From Pseudobacteriovorax antillogorgiicola (GTDB taxonomy: Bacteria; Bdellovibrionota_B; Oligoflexia; Oligoflexales; RGVZ01): a stretch of DNA of 64,000 bases. This document shows, piece by piece, positions 1 through 9,882 of this stretch (the first letter of the stretch is position 1; the number at the start of each line of letters is the position of its first letter). The notes below the pieces were generated by a model, which saw only the letters and a list, made by a program, of their open reading frames with translations, was not told where the DNA came from and did not search any database. Both the position numbers and the translations under genes were made by a program. The stretch spans positions 19,013 through 83,012 of the forward strand of contig CAMDHM010000007.1 of NCBI GenBank assembly GCA_945898195.1, in the 5' to 3' direction.

Positions 1-436
1 GCAAATTTTGCACGCTTAAAACGAGGTCTTTGCAGGCTGGATCAAAATGTCCCTCTGCGATGACATTTGTTTCGGTGGCACTGACTATTTCGATTAGTTG
101 AGTGACAAACCGTATGTTTTTGATTCTGGCATGTTTCACTGCCGCGCAATCTAAGGAGATTTTTGGTGACTTATCATTCGGATATATGTCGGCCCTGAAG
201 GGCGTGGATTTTGCAGCGCTGGTATCAAAACTCACCAACTCCGCGGGAAGGCCTACCGCCGCAGCAGCATTGGTTCCAGCCGGCATTAGAAGGGCGTTAG
301 AATTATCGGATGTGTTCGCAGGCGCTGGCTCCTGTCCATTCTGAAGTTGCGTCACTTCCTTGGAGCAGGCGCCTGCTGTGACAAGTAGGAGAGTCAGGCC
401 AAAGATTCCCGGAGTCAAACGGTGGATGCCAATCAT
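1..436 (-). CDS. Putative lipoprotein, 3' end beyond window
   Basis: A continuously open minus-strand frame of 145 codons that runs off the left edge without a stop. It begins at an ATG (434-436) preceded by a strong GAGGGGG ribosome site. The N-terminus reads MIGIHRLTPG followed by a hydrophobic stretch and then VTAGACSKE, which looks like a lipoprotein signal peptide with Cys24 as the lipidated residue, although the -3 position is Ala rather than the preferred Leu. After it comes a linker rich in Asn, Ala and Pro (about residues 30-60) and a domain with two further cysteines that I do not recognise. Probably an outer- or inner-membrane-anchored lipoprotein of unknown function. It lies downstream of tgt on the same strand with about 100 bp between them, so it may have its own promoter. 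Confidence 0.7.
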   Translation of the reverse strand, partial: MIGIHRLTPGIFGLTLLLVTAGACSKEVTQLQNGQEPAPANTSDNSNALLMPAGTNAAAAVGLPAELVSFDTSAAKSTPFRADIYPNDKSPKISLDCAAVKHARIKNIRFVTQLIEIVSATETNVIAEGHFDPACKDLVLSVQNL

Positions 437-536
437 TTAAACCCCCTCGAAAGTATTTGTAGCTTTACGGCTTTTTCTGTCGGGATCATGAGTCGAGTGC
501 GCAAGGTTGTTGTAGCTAGCTGAATTAATTGATATT

Positions 537-1652
<1,116 letters not shown>

Positions 1653-2573
1653 TCAGACAATCGATTTACCGAGGGCCGACTGCACCAACTCCACCAGAAG
1701 TTCGGCGGTCTTGTGGGCGACATCGCGCATCGGATTTAGTTCAACGAACTCCATAGATGTCAGCATTCCAGTGTCGGCAATCATTTCGAGGGCGAGATGG
1801 GCCTCGCGATAACTCAATCCGCCAGTAACTGGGGTGCTTACGCCAGGAGCATAAAGAGGATCGATGCCATCAATATCAAATGAAAGGTGAATTCCTGAGG
1901 TTCCCTTTGTTGCTACGGCCACAGCATCCTTCATGATGGCTGCCATTCCGCGCTCGTCTATTTCGCGCATTGTGAAATAACGGATACCGCTTTCGCGGCA
2001 AATTCGCTTCTCTTCGTGATCCAGTGTTCTGATTCCGATCAGAGCCACGTTTTCAGGGCGCAACTTACCAGCAAATCCGCCAAGTTCAACGAGCTGCGGA
2101 ATCCCTTTACCCAATAAAGTCGACAGTGGCATCCCGTGCAGGTTGCCGGTCGGTGAACTTGCCGGTGTATTCATGTCGGCATGGGCATCGACCCAGATTA
2201 GGCCGATGCTTTGATTTTTTTTTCGATAGAATGAACTTGTTCCACTGATCGTTCCCATCGCGATGGAGTGGTCGCCTCCAATCACAATTGGAAGCATGTC
2301 GCGGTCTAACGACATTTCAACTTCCATGCGAAGCAGCTCACATACGTCGGTGATTGTGGTCAGGTATTTTTCTTTGGCGGCGCTCTCCGGAAGGGTCTCC
2401 CGGATCGGAACCAAAATGTCTCCGGCGTCTTCGATCTTGTAGCCGAGAACAGAAATTTTTTCATGTAGTCCGGCAATTCGGACTGCCGATGGGCCAACGT
2501 TGGCTCCACGAATATTGGCGCCGAGGTCCGATGGAACACCGATGATTCTGATGGAATTGAATTTACGAGGCAC
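1653..2573 (-). CDS. rocF: Arginase
   Basis: Hydrolyses L-arginine to ornithine and urea with a binuclear manganese centre. The 306-residue length and the metal-binding motifs GGDHS, DAHADMNTP and SFDIDGIDP are those of the ureohydrolase family. The GNLHGMPLS segment after DAHAD is typical of arginases rather than agmatinases. The start chosen is a GTG (2571-2573) with AGGAG seven bases upstream. It is followed at once by tgt. The ornithine produced could feed the class III aminotransferase and glutamate-semialdehyde dehydrogenases found elsewhere in this window (16.8 kb and 59.3 kb), but that connection is an inference. An agmatinase-like activity cannot be fully excluded without alignment. 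Confidence 0.92.
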   Translation of the reverse strand: MPRKFNSIRIIGVPSDLGANIRGANVGPSAVRIAGLHEKISVLGYKIEDAGDILVPIRETLPESAAKEKYLTTITDVCELLRMEVEMSLDRDMLPIVIGGDHSIAMGTISGTSSFYRKKNQSIGLIWVDAHADMNTPASSPTGNLHGMPLSTLLGKGIPQLVELGGFAGKLRPENVALIGIRTLDHEEKRICRESGIRYFTMREIDERGMAAIMKDAVAVATKGTSGIHLSFDIDGIDPLYAPGVSTPVTGGLSYREAHLALEMIADTGMLTSMEFVELNPMRDVAHKTAELLVELVQSALGKSIV

Positions 2574-2663
2574 GGAAAAGCTCCTGGCAATCGGGGCTTC
2601 AGACTACTTCTTAAGTCACGTTATAAACAATCACTTAAATTGGGCTTAAACTGCAAGAAGAAG

Positions 2664-2724
2664 GCCCCTGTCAAGACCCCTGGAATTTTGGATCGGACAA
2701 AATTCCAGGATATTCGACAGGAGC
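2664..2724 (-). terminator. Long stem-loop 3' of flagellin
   Basis: Just beyond the flagellin stop lies a strong inverted repeat: an inner 11-bp perfect stem CCTGGAATTTT/AAAATTCCAGG around a nine-base loop, an internal loop, and an outer stem of about ten pairs (GGCCCCTGTC/GACAGGAGCC, one mismatch). The minus-strand transcript continues as CTTCTTCTTGC, so there is no clean U tract. It may be a terminator or a 3' stabilising structure for an abundant flagellin mRNA. Confidence 0.6.
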
Positions 2725-2742
2725 CACTAATCAATGAACGTC

Positions 2743-3663
2743 CTACAGGTTCTGGAGCAATCCCAGAGCCACTTGCGGCTGCTGATTTGCCTGGGCCAAG
2801 ATCGAGGTACCTGCCTGTTGCAGGATTTTCGACTGGGTGTACTGCGCTGTCTCGGCAGCAAAATCCGTATCACGGATGCGGCTGCGAGCGGCGTCAAGGT
2901 TCTCTACCTGCGAACCCAAGTTGGAAACAGTGGTCGTCAAACGGTTCTGGATGGAACCCAGGTACGACCGGTAGTCGTTGATCTGGGTGATGGCACCATC
3001 CAAAGTCGAAATTGAATTCTGTGCGCCAGATTTCGTGTCGATGCGGGCGCCGTCGTCTTGCTTCCCAAGACCAAGACCACCTTCTCCGTAACTGGTGGCA
3101 TTGAGTCGCTGCAAGTCGATGCGGATGATGTTGACTGGGTTGGCTTCGCCCAGTGAATCAGAGGCTTGAAAATAATCTTTACTGACTTGGATCTCGAGTG
3201 GGAATTCATTGCCGCCTTTGAGGTCGTCATTGATATCGTTCTGGCCGACGAGTAGGCGGGTGCCGTTGAACTCGGTGGACAGGGCGATACGGTCGATTTC
3301 ACTCTTTAGGGCCTTGAATTCACGGTCGAGAAAGCCACGCTCGGTCATTCCAATCGTGTCACTTGAGGACTGTACGGCGAGTTCGCGAAGGCGGGCCAAC
3401 ATGTTGGTGGTCTCCATTAGGCCGCCTTCCGCGGTCTGAACGAGAGAAATACCATCGTTGGCGTTTCGGCGTGCCTGGGAGAGAGACCTAACATCGGCAC
3501 GAAGGTTGTCAGAGATTGCCAAACCGGCGGCATCGTCGGCGGCACGATTGATTCGCTCACCGGAAGCTAGCTTTGCAGCTGAGTTTCCCATGGCTTCCGT
3601 CGATGATTCCAGGCGACGCTGGGCGTTCAAGGACGAAACGTTTGTACGAATACGCAGACCCAT
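2743..3663 (-). CDS. fliC: Flagellin
   Basis: Structural subunit of the flagellar filament, exported by the flagellar type III apparatus. The 306-residue protein has the conserved N-terminal D0/D1 region (GLRIRTNVSSLNAQRRLE, ASGERINRAADDAAGLAIS) and the C-terminal partner helices (NRLTTTVSNLGSQVENLDAARSRIRDTD and QANQQPQVALGLLQ). The central D2/D3 part is short, about residues 140-215, as in compact flagellins. The ATG at 3661-3663 was chosen because a perfect AGGAGGT precedes it; the frame is open for 15 codons upstream. No other flagellar gene adjoins it. The gene name is generic because such bacteria often have several flagellin paralogues. Confidence 0.95.
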   Translation of the reverse strand: MGLRIRTNVSSLNAQRRLESSTEAMGNSAAKLASGERINRAADDAAGLAISDNLRADVRSLSQARRNANDGISLVQTAEGGLMETTNMLARLRELAVQSSSDTIGMTERGFLDREFKALKSEIDRIALSTEFNGTRLLVGQNDINDDLKGGNEFPLEIQVSKDYFQASDSLGEANPVNIIRIDLQRLNATSYGEGGLGLGKQDDGARIDTKSGAQNSISTLDGAITQINDYRSYLGSIQNRLTTTVSNLGSQVENLDAARSRIRDTDFAAETAQYTQSKILQQAGTSILAQANQQPQVALGLLQNL

Positions 3664-3919
3664 TTTCAGACCTCCTGTCTTGTGACGAGCAACTCCATGT
3701 CGCTCCAATGTCAGGAGTCGTCAGCCCAGCGAAGATGCTTAGTGGTAGGTCCGGCGGGTCAGCATAAATACCCGTAAATACTGGGATTTTATTTTTAGGT
3801 CGGCATTTTGTGCCCATCAAATCAGGCAAAAAGTGCCGGGGTGGAACCCGTTGGCGGGGATTTCCCGGGTGATTGTGGTACATATTTCGAGTGCGCTTTT
3901 CCCGAACAGGAGTTGCAAA
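3664..3919. promoter_or_regulatory. Divergent promoter region flagellin / DmpA-type peptidase
   Basis: A 256-bp spacer between divergently read genes must hold both promoters. On the minus strand an element resembling a sigma-54 site (TGGGCACAAAATGCC, 3802-3816) lies about 140 bp before the flagellin start, but its GG-to-GC spacing is 9 rather than 10. No convincing sigma-28 or sigma-70 boxes were identified by eye. Confidence 0.4.
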
Positions 3920-5026
3920 GTGAAGAACCATCCGATAGCCAAGCGCCTTCGTGATTTTGGTATCCGGATTGGATCTTTCAAGCCGGGACCATTCAACGCC
4001 ATCACAGATGTTGCAGGAGTTCGTGTCGGGCATGTGACCATTGACCACGGCGAGGGCAAGCTGGTCATTGGTGAGGGACCGGTGCGCACTGGGGTGACGG
4101 CGATCATTCCAGCGGATGGGGATTTATGGCATCAAAAGCTTGCCGCTGGTTCATTCATCCTTAATGGCACGGGTGAGGCTACTGGATTGATGTGGGTCCA
4201 GGAGTCCGGTATCTTAGAGAACCCGATCTTGTTCACCAACACACTCTCTGTGTCGGCGGCCCATATCGGGCTCCTCGAATGGATGTTGGAACGTTATCCC
4301 GCCCTCGGCATAACCGATGATACGCCGACCCCAATGGTCCTTGAATGTGACGATTCGACACTAAATGATTCCCGCGGAATGCATGTCAAACCCGCTCATG
4401 TGAAGGAGGCCCTGGCGATTGCGGTATCGGGTCCCGTGGCAGAGGGTGCGGTCGGTGCCGGGGCTGGAATGATGACCTATGACTTCAAGGGTGGTATTGG
4501 AACATCGTCGCGGTGTGTCCCCCAAAAAAAATCCGCGTCAGGTTCATCGCCTGATTATAAAATCGGCGTGATTGTGAATTCCAATCATGGTCGGCGGCAC
4601 AACCTGCGCATCAAAGGGCATATGGTGGGCGAGATCATCAGTGATTTGATGCCAACCCGGGGCCAGGAGGGATCGATTACGGTTGTGATCGCCACAGATG
4701 CGCCGTGTGATGCGCGCCAGTTGTCTCGGATGGCCAAGAGGGCGATGTTGGGTTTGGCGCGCACGGGCGGCATTGCCTATCACGGCAGCGGCGACATCGC
4801 CGTGGCATTTTCCACGGGCAACCGGATTCCGCACTATCCAGATCAGGCCGAATACACAGCGCGCGCGATTTCTGACTTTTGGATGAATGACCTTTTTGAG
4901 GCAGCCGCCGATGCGACAGAAGAAGCCGTCTTGAACGCGATGCTTGCTGCTAAAACCGTCATCGGACGCGACGGCAATACGGCACATGCCTTGCCCCACG
5001 ATCGCCTGGCGACCATCTTGGGCTAG
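3920..5026 (+). CDS. P1/S58 family aminopeptidase (DmpA-like)
   Basis: Member of the DmpA/BapA family of self-processing N-terminal-nucleophile hydrolases that release N-terminal residues from peptides, D-peptides or beta-peptides. The N-terminal part (ITDVAGVRVGHVTI) and the glycine-rich GAVGAGAGMMTYDFKGGIGTSSR segment are family hallmarks. Autocleavage is expected at the Gly-Ser pair in GQEGSITVVIATDAP, which exposes the catalytic serine of the beta subunit. LARTGGIAYHGSGDIAVAFSTGN is also conserved. The GTG at 3920 was chosen because AGGAG lies seven bases upstream; an upstream in-frame ATG at 3833 has no such site. The 368-residue length is typical. No signal peptide is apparent, so it is probably cytoplasmic. 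It stands alone, followed by a likely terminator. Confidence 0.9.
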   Translation: MKNHPIAKRLRDFGIRIGSFKPGPFNAITDVAGVRVGHVTIDHGEGKLVIGEGPVRTGVTAIIPADGDLWHQKLAAGSFILNGTGEATGLMWVQESGILENPILFTNTLSVSAAHIGLLEWMLERYPALGITDDTPTPMVLECDDSTLNDSRGMHVKPAHVKEALAIAVSGPVAEGAVGAGAGMMTYDFKGGIGTSSRCVPQKKSASGSSPDYKIGVIVNSNHGRRHNLRIKGHMVGEIISDLMPTRGQEGSITVVIATDAPCDARQLSRMAKRAMLGLARTGGIAYHGSGDIAVAFSTGNRIPHYPDQAEYTARAISDFWMNDLFEAAADATEEAVLNAMLAAKTVIGRDGNTAHALPHDRLATILG

Positions 5027-5117
5027 TCGGTGGTTATGGTTGTCGACGGAAAAAAAGACTGTCACATTTCCCCCGATACCTGGTCAAAATTGCCGGCTGC
5101 GTCGTGCAAAAAAAAGC

Positions 5118-5145
5118 TGTGGAGCCGGCGCCACAATTATTTTTT
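5118..5145 (+). terminator. Possible rho-independent terminator after DmpA-like peptidase
   Basis: TGTGG (5118-5122) pairs with CCACA (5131-5135) across an eight-base GC-rich loop and is followed by ATTATTTTTT. The stem is only five pairs, so the call is moderate. It sits about 90 bp after the peptidase stop and just before the end of the convergent coiled-coil gene. Confidence 0.45.
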
Positions 5146-5156
5146 AAAGAAAGTTT

Positions 5157-5693
5157 TTAGAGGACCTTTTCCTTCAGCCCTTTCCTGGGACGGCCGCGCT
5201 GCGGCGTCACATGAATCTTCGTATTCTCAGTGTGTGATCGTAACAACGACCGTGTCATGTCAGAATCTAGTTTATTGACTTCAACTACTTTGTCTAGATT
5301 GCGTTGCCGCTCCGAATCGCTCGCCATCTGGACGAACATGTCGTAGATGGCGTTGATTTTGATGTCTCGCTGCTCGTTGCGAAAACGTTCTTCCAGTAGG
5401 ATTCTCTCAATAGACGCAACGCGGACGACTAACTCGTCGACCCGCGCGGTTAATACGTCCACCCGGACGACTAACTCATCCACGCGCGCGGTTAATACGT
5501 CCACCCGGACGACTAACTCATCCACGCGCGCGGTTAATACGTCCACCCGGACGACTAACTCATCCACGCGCACGGTTAATACGTCCACCCGGACGACTAA
5601 CTCGTCCACGCGGCCACTCAGTGGGCTTGACTGAATGATCTCAAGAATAAAAATCTTTAAATCGCACTTGGTCTCAAAAAATCCTGATACCAT
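5157..5693 (-). CDS. Heptad-repeat coiled-coil protein with AT-hook-like C-terminus
   Basis: Unrecognised 178-residue protein. Residues about 27-93 are an almost perfect heptad array of alternating RVDELVV and RVDVLTA/T, with valine and leucine at the a and d positions, so a parallel coiled coil is predicted. A second helical region (IERILLEERFRNEQRDIKIN) continues it to about residue 125. The C-terminus ends in TPQRGRPRKGLK, which contains the RGRPRK core of an AT-hook that binds the minor groove of AT-rich DNA. The ATG at 5691-5693 is preceded by AGGAGG at ideal spacing. No signal peptide or membrane segment is visible. A DNA-associated oligomer is a reasonable guess, but heptad proteins of phage or cell-surface origin can look similar. 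The repeats are encoded by nearly identical 42-bp units. Confidence 0.75.
   Translation of the reverse strand: MVSGFFETKCDLKIFILEIIQSSPLSGRVDELVVRVDVLTVRVDELVVRVDVLTARVDELVVRVDVLTARVDELVVRVDVLTARVDELVVRVASIERILLEERFRNEQRDIKINAIYDMFVQMASDSERQRNLDKVVEVNKLDSDMTRSLLRSHTENTKIHVTPQRGRPRKGLKEKVL
5423..5611. repeat. 42-bp tandem repeat, about 4.5 copies
   Basis: Copies begin with GGACGACTAACTC at 5423, 5465, 5507, 5549 and 5591 (the last is partial). Units two and three are identical and the others differ at a few positions. Each 42-bp unit encodes two heptads of the coiled coil on the minus strand, so changes in copy number keep the reading frame. The near-identity indicates recent expansion or gene conversion. 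Confidence 0.95.
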
Positions 5694-6136
5694 CGCCAAC
5701 CTCCTGAATCGAGTTCAGGGCCGATATACTTCAGGCCCATACACATCGCCGAGTGGCATTGAATATCCCCCGGTGCCGTGGAATCACAAAAATGAAAATG
5801 AAAATCCCGGTATCGGCCGCAGTTTACGTCGCTTATCCACAGATATTTAAATTGCGGCGCGATGCTTTGTTTTATCTTCTGTAGTCCTTGATTTAACGGG
5901 GTCCGTGGCAACAAAAAATCGACTAAGTGGCAGTCCATCAAGGCTTAAATCTTGTCGTCCATGTCAAGATCCGCCAAATGATTTGGTTTTTGAGAAATCT
6001 TGCAAGGGGTAAATCCCCAAACAAAATAACTTTATAATGCGGTGACTCGGTTGCTTCCGACCATTTCTTTGCAACATCAGTTAAGATAGAAAATGAATCG
6101 AAATCTTTTTTCAATGAACGACCCGGGGGGGTTTCT
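5694..6136. other. Intergenic region, no gene recognised
   Basis: About 440 bp between divergently transcribed genes. Minus-strand open frames reach roughly 90-140 codons here, but they lack ribosome sites and resemble nothing known. AT-rich stretches near 5850-6100 probably hold the promoters for the coiled-coil gene and for the protease. A run of seven G (6124-6131 area) lies directly before the protease start. Confidence 0.5.
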
Positions 6137-7495
6137 GTGAAAGCTTTTGAGCGTTTTTTGCAAATCGCATTTGGTTGCCTTGCCTCAGGCATTAGCTTTG
6201 GCGCGAGTGCCGCTGTGGCACCTGCTGCGTTTGACCTGCGCGACGTCGCCGGCAAAAATCTCGTTTCCGCCGTGAAGAGCCAAAGCGGTGGCACGTGTTG
6301 GACCCATGCCACGGCTGCTGCACTGGAAAGCAATCTGATGTTGACCGGGGAATGGAACAATCAGGAAGGACCTGGTGAAGCCAATCTAGCTGAATATCAT
6401 TTGGACTGGTGGAACGGGTTTAATATGCATTTCAATCTGGATTCGGCTCCAGAAAAAAATGGCCTGACGGTGCATGAAGGCGGCGATTTTCTGGTGGCTA
6501 CGGCCTACTTGGCTCGTGGCGGTGCGGTACGCGATATTGATGGTCAAAACTTTAGCAATCCCCCGGAGAATTCTGCCGCAGGATTTCATCACTATTATCC
6601 GCGTCACGCCGAATGGTTGGCCTCTGAAGATCGCGCAGATGCTCACAAACGCATCAAGGGTGCCCTCATGAACCATGGAGTCGTTGGCACGGCCTTGTCA
6701 TGGGCGAATAAATTTTTCAATCAGACCAACGCCACGTTTTACCAACCGGTCGCAAACACGGACGAAGCAAATCACGCCGTCGCCATCGCAGGCTGGGATG
6801 ACAACAAAAAAACCCAGGCGGCAAAGCCTGGGGCATGGCTCATCAAAAATAGCTGGGGCGCTGCGTGGGGTAAGCAAGGCTACTTTTGGATCTCGTATGA
6901 AGATAAGGTGGCGGGGCGACATCCTGACATGGGTGCTGTTGCATTCCGCGATGTCGAACGCTTGGCATACGACCGGATTTATTTCCATGATTATCACGGT
7001 TGGCGGGACACAAAAAAAGGTGTCCTCCAAGCCGTCAATTCATTCACGGCCAAAGGTCCGGCTCGGCGCAATCCAATGGGGCTTTCGGCGCAGGAGTACT
7101 TGAAGGCGGTGAGTTTCTACACGACTGAGCATGATGGCGACTACATGGTTCGCATTTATAAGGTTTTTGACGGAGAAATACTTGGCAATGAGGTAGCCTG
7201 GGTTGGTGGCAAAGAGGCCAACAAGGGATTTCATACAGTCGACTTGCCGTGGGAAGTTGCACTTGAGCCTGGCGAGAAATTTCACGTTAGTGTCGAGCTC
7301 GGTAAAGGCGGTCATGCCTTTGACCGGACTTCCGATGTGCCTGTTTTGCTCTGTGGTCCCAAAGTCAAGACAGTCGTGAAGTCCAAGGCTTCAGCTGGAG
7401 AAAGTCGGTACCTGAAGGATGGCAAATGGGTCGATTTGACGAGTGATGATGCCACAGCTAATTTTGCAATCAAGGCGTTGACGGTGCTACGTTAG
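6137..7495 (+). CDS. Secreted papain-like (C1) cysteine protease with C-terminal lectin-like domain
   Basis: Exported protease of 452 residues. A signal peptide (about residues 1-26, ending GASAAVA) precedes the C1 domain. The catalytic triad is visible: Cys54 in SGGTCWTHA, His in NHAVAIAGW (about residue 213) and Asn in LIKNSWGAAWG (about 237). There is no long pro-region, as usual for bacterial C1 proteins of this type. Residues about 300-410 (YMVRIYKVFDGEILGNEVAW, PGEKFHVSVEL) match the beta-sandwich lectin-like domain that often follows bacterial C1 domains, which suggests substrate or surface binding. The start is a GTG preceded by a G-run rather than a standard ribosome site, so its exact position is uncertain. 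It probably acts in the periplasm or outside the cell. Confidence 0.88.
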   Translation: MKAFERFLQIAFGCLASGISFGASAAVAPAAFDLRDVAGKNLVSAVKSQSGGTCWTHATAAALESNLMLTGEWNNQEGPGEANLAEYHLDWWNGFNMHFNLDSAPEKNGLTVHEGGDFLVATAYLARGGAVRDIDGQNFSNPPENSAAGFHHYYPRHAEWLASEDRADAHKRIKGALMNHGVVGTALSWANKFFNQTNATFYQPVANTDEANHAVAIAGWDDNKKTQAAKPGAWLIKNSWGAAWGKQGYFWISYEDKVAGRHPDMGAVAFRDVERLAYDRIYFHDYHGWRDTKKGVLQAVNSFTAKGPARRNPMGLSAQEYLKAVSFYTTEHDGDYMVRIYKVFDGEILGNEVAWVGGKEANKGFHTVDLPWEVALEPGEKFHVSVELGKGGHAFDRTSDVPVLLCGPKVKTVVKSKASAGESRYLKDGKWVDLTSDDATANFAIKALTVLR

Positions 7496-7523
7496 GCCCA
7501 AGATTCATTAGTGGAGTAAAATT

Positions 7524-7763
7524 ATGAATACGCCAAAAGTTGCGCAAAATGGGCCGTATATAATTGAAGAAACTGCAGGAAAGAAAGTTTGGTGTGGTTG
7601 TGGCGTTTCAAAAAAACAACCATATTGTGATGGCTCCCATGCTGGTACAGATTTCTACCCTGAAATCGTTCACTTTGATGAGCCTAAGAAGGTAGCTTGG
7701 TGCGGATGTAAGCAAAGTGCAAATAAACCATATTGTGATGGATCGCATAACAATCTGAAATGA
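7524..7763 (+). CDS. CDGSH iron-sulfur domain protein, tandem motif
   Basis: A 79-residue protein with two CDGSH motifs, WCGCGVSKKQPYCDGSH and WCGCKQSANKPYCDGSH. Each can bind a 2Fe-2S cluster through three cysteines and one histidine, as in the mitoNEET/MiNT family. These proteins act in electron or cluster transfer; the exact role here is unknown. The ATG has GGAG about eight bases upstream. It follows the protease by 28 bp and precedes another small gene by only 14 bp, so the three may share a transcript. Confidence 0.92.
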   Translation: MNTPKVAQNGPYIIEETAGKKVWCGCGVSKKQPYCDGSHAGTDFYPEIVHFDEPKKVAWCGCKQSANKPYCDGSHNNLK

Positions 7764-7777
7764 ATGAAGGAGAATTT

Positions 7778-8077
7778 ATGCAGGTTAAAAGTATCGCAAA
7801 GGGATTGATGGCGTTGGTGGTTGTCGCTGGATTTTCTAGCGGCGTTATGGCGGCTCCGGGCCAAAAGTTTGAGGAACATAAAGCCAAGATGCTTTCAGAA
7901 ATTGATCAGCACATCGCGAAGATGCAAGAACATCGCTCTTGTGTTGCTGGGGCATCTGATCATGACGCTATAAAAAAATGCCATGAGACCATGAAGGCTT
8001 TTCATCAAGTAGAGCGTCAGAAACATGCTGAAATGGAAAAGGGCGAAAAAGAAGGTCACGGCGCTCCGGGAAAATGA
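7778..8077 (+). CDS. Small periplasmic His-rich protein, unknown
   Basis: A 99-residue protein. The ATG at 7778 was chosen over the upstream one at 7760 because AAGGAG sits five bases before it. The N-terminus (MQVKSIAKGLMALVVVAGF, then GVMAAPG) is a clear Sec signal peptide with cleavage after about residue 26. The mature part is helical, charged and rich in His and Met (EEHKAKMLSEIDQHIAKMQEH, ETMKAFHQVERQKHAEMEK), with two cysteines about 18 residues apart. Metal binding or stress-related chaperoning are possible by composition only; I do not recognise a family. Confidence 0.75.
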   Translation: MQVKSIAKGLMALVVVAGFSSGVMAAPGQKFEEHKAKMLSEIDQHIAKMQEHRSCVAGASDHDAIKKCHETMKAFHQVERQKHAEMEKGEKEGHGAPGK

Positions 8078-8349
8078 TCGTTCGCTGCGCGCGGACCGAC
8101 AAGCTAAATAGTAGTGCGCCGGACCAATCCACCGATCTAGGAGCTCAAGGGCGATGGCGTTGCGGGGAACTGCGGCGGGATAGAATGTGAAGCGTGGTTG
8201 AATTGCCACAATCCTTGTGACGGAGGAGTCAATCAGCGTCCTCGCCCCATTTCGGAAAACCCTCCAAAGTCCCTGTATCATTGTGACTAAATTTTGTTCA
8301 GAGCGCGTTTTTTAAAACAAACAGATCTTTAGGAATTTAAGGATGCGCC
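8078..8349. other. Intergenic spacer before molybdenum hydroxylase operon
   Basis: About 270 bp. It holds the promoter region of the XdhC-MocA operon (AT-rich from about 8285, TTTTTTAAAACAAACAG). A minus-strand open frame here is antisense to the upstream gene and has no supporting features. No hairpin with a T tract was found after 8077. Confidence 0.4.
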
Positions 8350-9882
8350 GTGAATCTTCGCCGTCAGGTATCGCAAAGCATAGGTGAGGAGACCTCCTCC
8401 GGAAAACCATTTGTCATCGCCATTCTCGCTGCCACCAGTGGTTCCACATATCACAAATCTGGCACCCGAATGATCGTCAGACAAAACGGCACATGGACCG
8501 GAATGTTAAGCGGTGGCTGCTTGGAGACAGGCATCGCGGAGGCTGCGCTCGCGGCCTTAAGCGCGCAGACGCCAACAACTCTTTACTATGACACCACTGA
8601 CGACGCGGATGTGACGTTGGGATCAGGCTTGGGCTGCAAAGGCTCACTGACGATCGCCTTGATTCCTTTTGACGGGAGTTCAACGCCATTAAAAGACTCC
8701 GATCTTGATAGTCACATCAAGGATTCGTTGGAGTTTTTGGGCCTTCCCGGAGGCTCCATAAAACCCCTAGCTGAACGGCGGGACCTGGTTATTTTTGGCG
8801 CCGGCGTTGACGCGAAGCCGCTCTGTCAGTGGGCCAGCGATCTCGACTGGAATGTATCCATCGTGGATCCGAGGCCGGCATTCGTGTCCTATGAGAATTT
8901 TCCAGAAGCCACCCAGATATTTCAGGCACATCTGACCCGTGAGCTTGCCGACGAAATTTTTCACGACAAATCAAACCCGGCGTTCGCGATTATCATGACC
9001 CACAATTTCAACCGGGATATTGATATTCTCAAAATGCTAATCCATTACGATCTGCCCTACATCGGACTGCTCGGACCTGGAAAAAGAGCTCACGACATCA
9101 TGAAAAAATTGACCCCACGCGATCGTCACGCTCTCGCGCCCGTGTTGCGCGCTCCAATGGGACTTAGTCTTGGTGGCTATGGTCCGGAGGCCATCGCGAT
9201 CGCGACTCTCGCGGAGACACAATCAGAGCGATACAAAACACACCCGGAGACAAGACGTTATGAACCAATTGATCGTAGACCGGACGTTATTATCCTGGCC
9301 GCGGGAATGTCCTCGCGCATGGGATCACCAAAACAGCTAATAAAAATTAACAATGAAACTTTGATCAGACGGGCTGTCGTCACGGCCGGGAAATCCAGCG
9401 CTGGCAATATATTCGTGGTCGTTGGCCCGTCTTCTCAGGCAATCAGGCGTGAGCTTGATGGTCTCTCTGTGACATTCATCGATAATCCTGACTTTCACGA
9501 AGGTATCGCGTCATCGATTGTCGCCGGCATCAAGGGACTTCCCGCGGACAGCCGCACGGCGTTGATTATGACATGTGACCAGCCACTGATTACTGAGCGG
9601 GACCTGAATGATCTCATCACTGTTTTTGAGAAGAAGCTTTGCCCCGTCGCCGCGATGACCTACGATGGCATCCTAGGCGTGCCCGCGTTGTTTGATGTTT
9701 ATGTATATCCAGATCTTTTGAGCTTAAAAGGCAACGGCGGGGCGAAAACCGTCATTCAGCGTTTCTCCGACGAAGTGGCGACCTGTCCCTGCCCTCGCGC
9801 ATCAACGGATTGCGACACTCCGGATGATATTTTAAAAATCCAAGCTGTAATCGAGTCAGTTACAGGAGAGAGGGCGACATGA
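8350..9882 (+). CDS. XdhC-MocA fusion: molybdenum cofactor maturation protein
   Basis: A 510-residue fusion of two maturation functions. Residues about 1-100 are the XdhC/CoxI domain ([21 protein letters not shown]). About 150-285 are the XdhC Rossmann domain ([33 protein letters not shown]). About 310-505 are a MobA-like nucleotidyltransferase ([25 protein letters not shown]) of the MocA/PucB type, which makes molybdopterin cytosine dinucleotide. The protein probably synthesises the dinucleotide cofactor, holds it during sulfuration and delivers it to the catalytic subunit encoded two genes downstream. It starts the operon and overlaps the 2Fe-2S subunit by 4 bp (ATGA). The GTG start at 8350 has weak upstream signals. 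Confidence 0.9.
   Translation: MNLRRQVSQSIGEETSSGKPFVIAILAATSGSTYHKSGTRMIVRQNGTWTGMLSGGCLETGIAEAALAALSAQTPTTLYYDTTDDADVTLGSGLGCKGSLTIALIPFDGSSTPLKDSDLDSHIKDSLEFLGLPGGSIKPLAERRDLVIFGAGVDAKPLCQWASDLDWNVSIVDPRPAFVSYENFPEATQIFQAHLTRELADEIFHDKSNPAFAIIMTHNFNRDIDILKMLIHYDLPYIGLLGPGKRAHDIMKKLTPRDRHALAPVLRAPMGLSLGGYGPEAIAIATLAETQSERYKTHPETRRYEPIDRRPDVIILAAGMSSRMGSPKQLIKINNETLIRRAVVTAGKSSAGNIFVVVGPSSQAIRRELDGLSVTFIDNPDFHEGIASSIVAGIKGLPADSRTALIMTCDQPLITERDLNDLITVFEKKLCPVAAMTYDGILGVPALFDVYVYPDLLSLKGNGGAKTVIQRFSDEVATCPCPRASTDCDTPDDILKIQAVIESVTGERAT

Noticed and set aside
3802..3816. Sigma-54 promoter before flagellin
   Set aside because: The GG and GC elements are 9 bases apart instead of 10, and the distance to the start is large.
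3833..3919. Upstream ATG extension of the DmpA-like peptidase
   Set aside because: No ribosome site there, whereas the GTG at 3920 has AGGAG at ideal spacing and begins where the family alignment is expected to start.
5423..5611. Possible CRISPR-like array of 42-bp repeats
   Set aside because: Copies are directly adjacent with no spacers and encode heptads in frame on the minus strand.
6124..6136. G7 run as a phase-variation tract before the C1 protease
   Set aside because: The run lies outside the coding frame and no alternative frame start links to the protease; it may simply act as a poor ribosome site.
5657..6360. Two minus-strand open frames of 94 and 140 codons before the C1 protease
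   Set aside because: No ribosome site, no recognisable features, and the longer one is antisense to the protease signal-peptide region.
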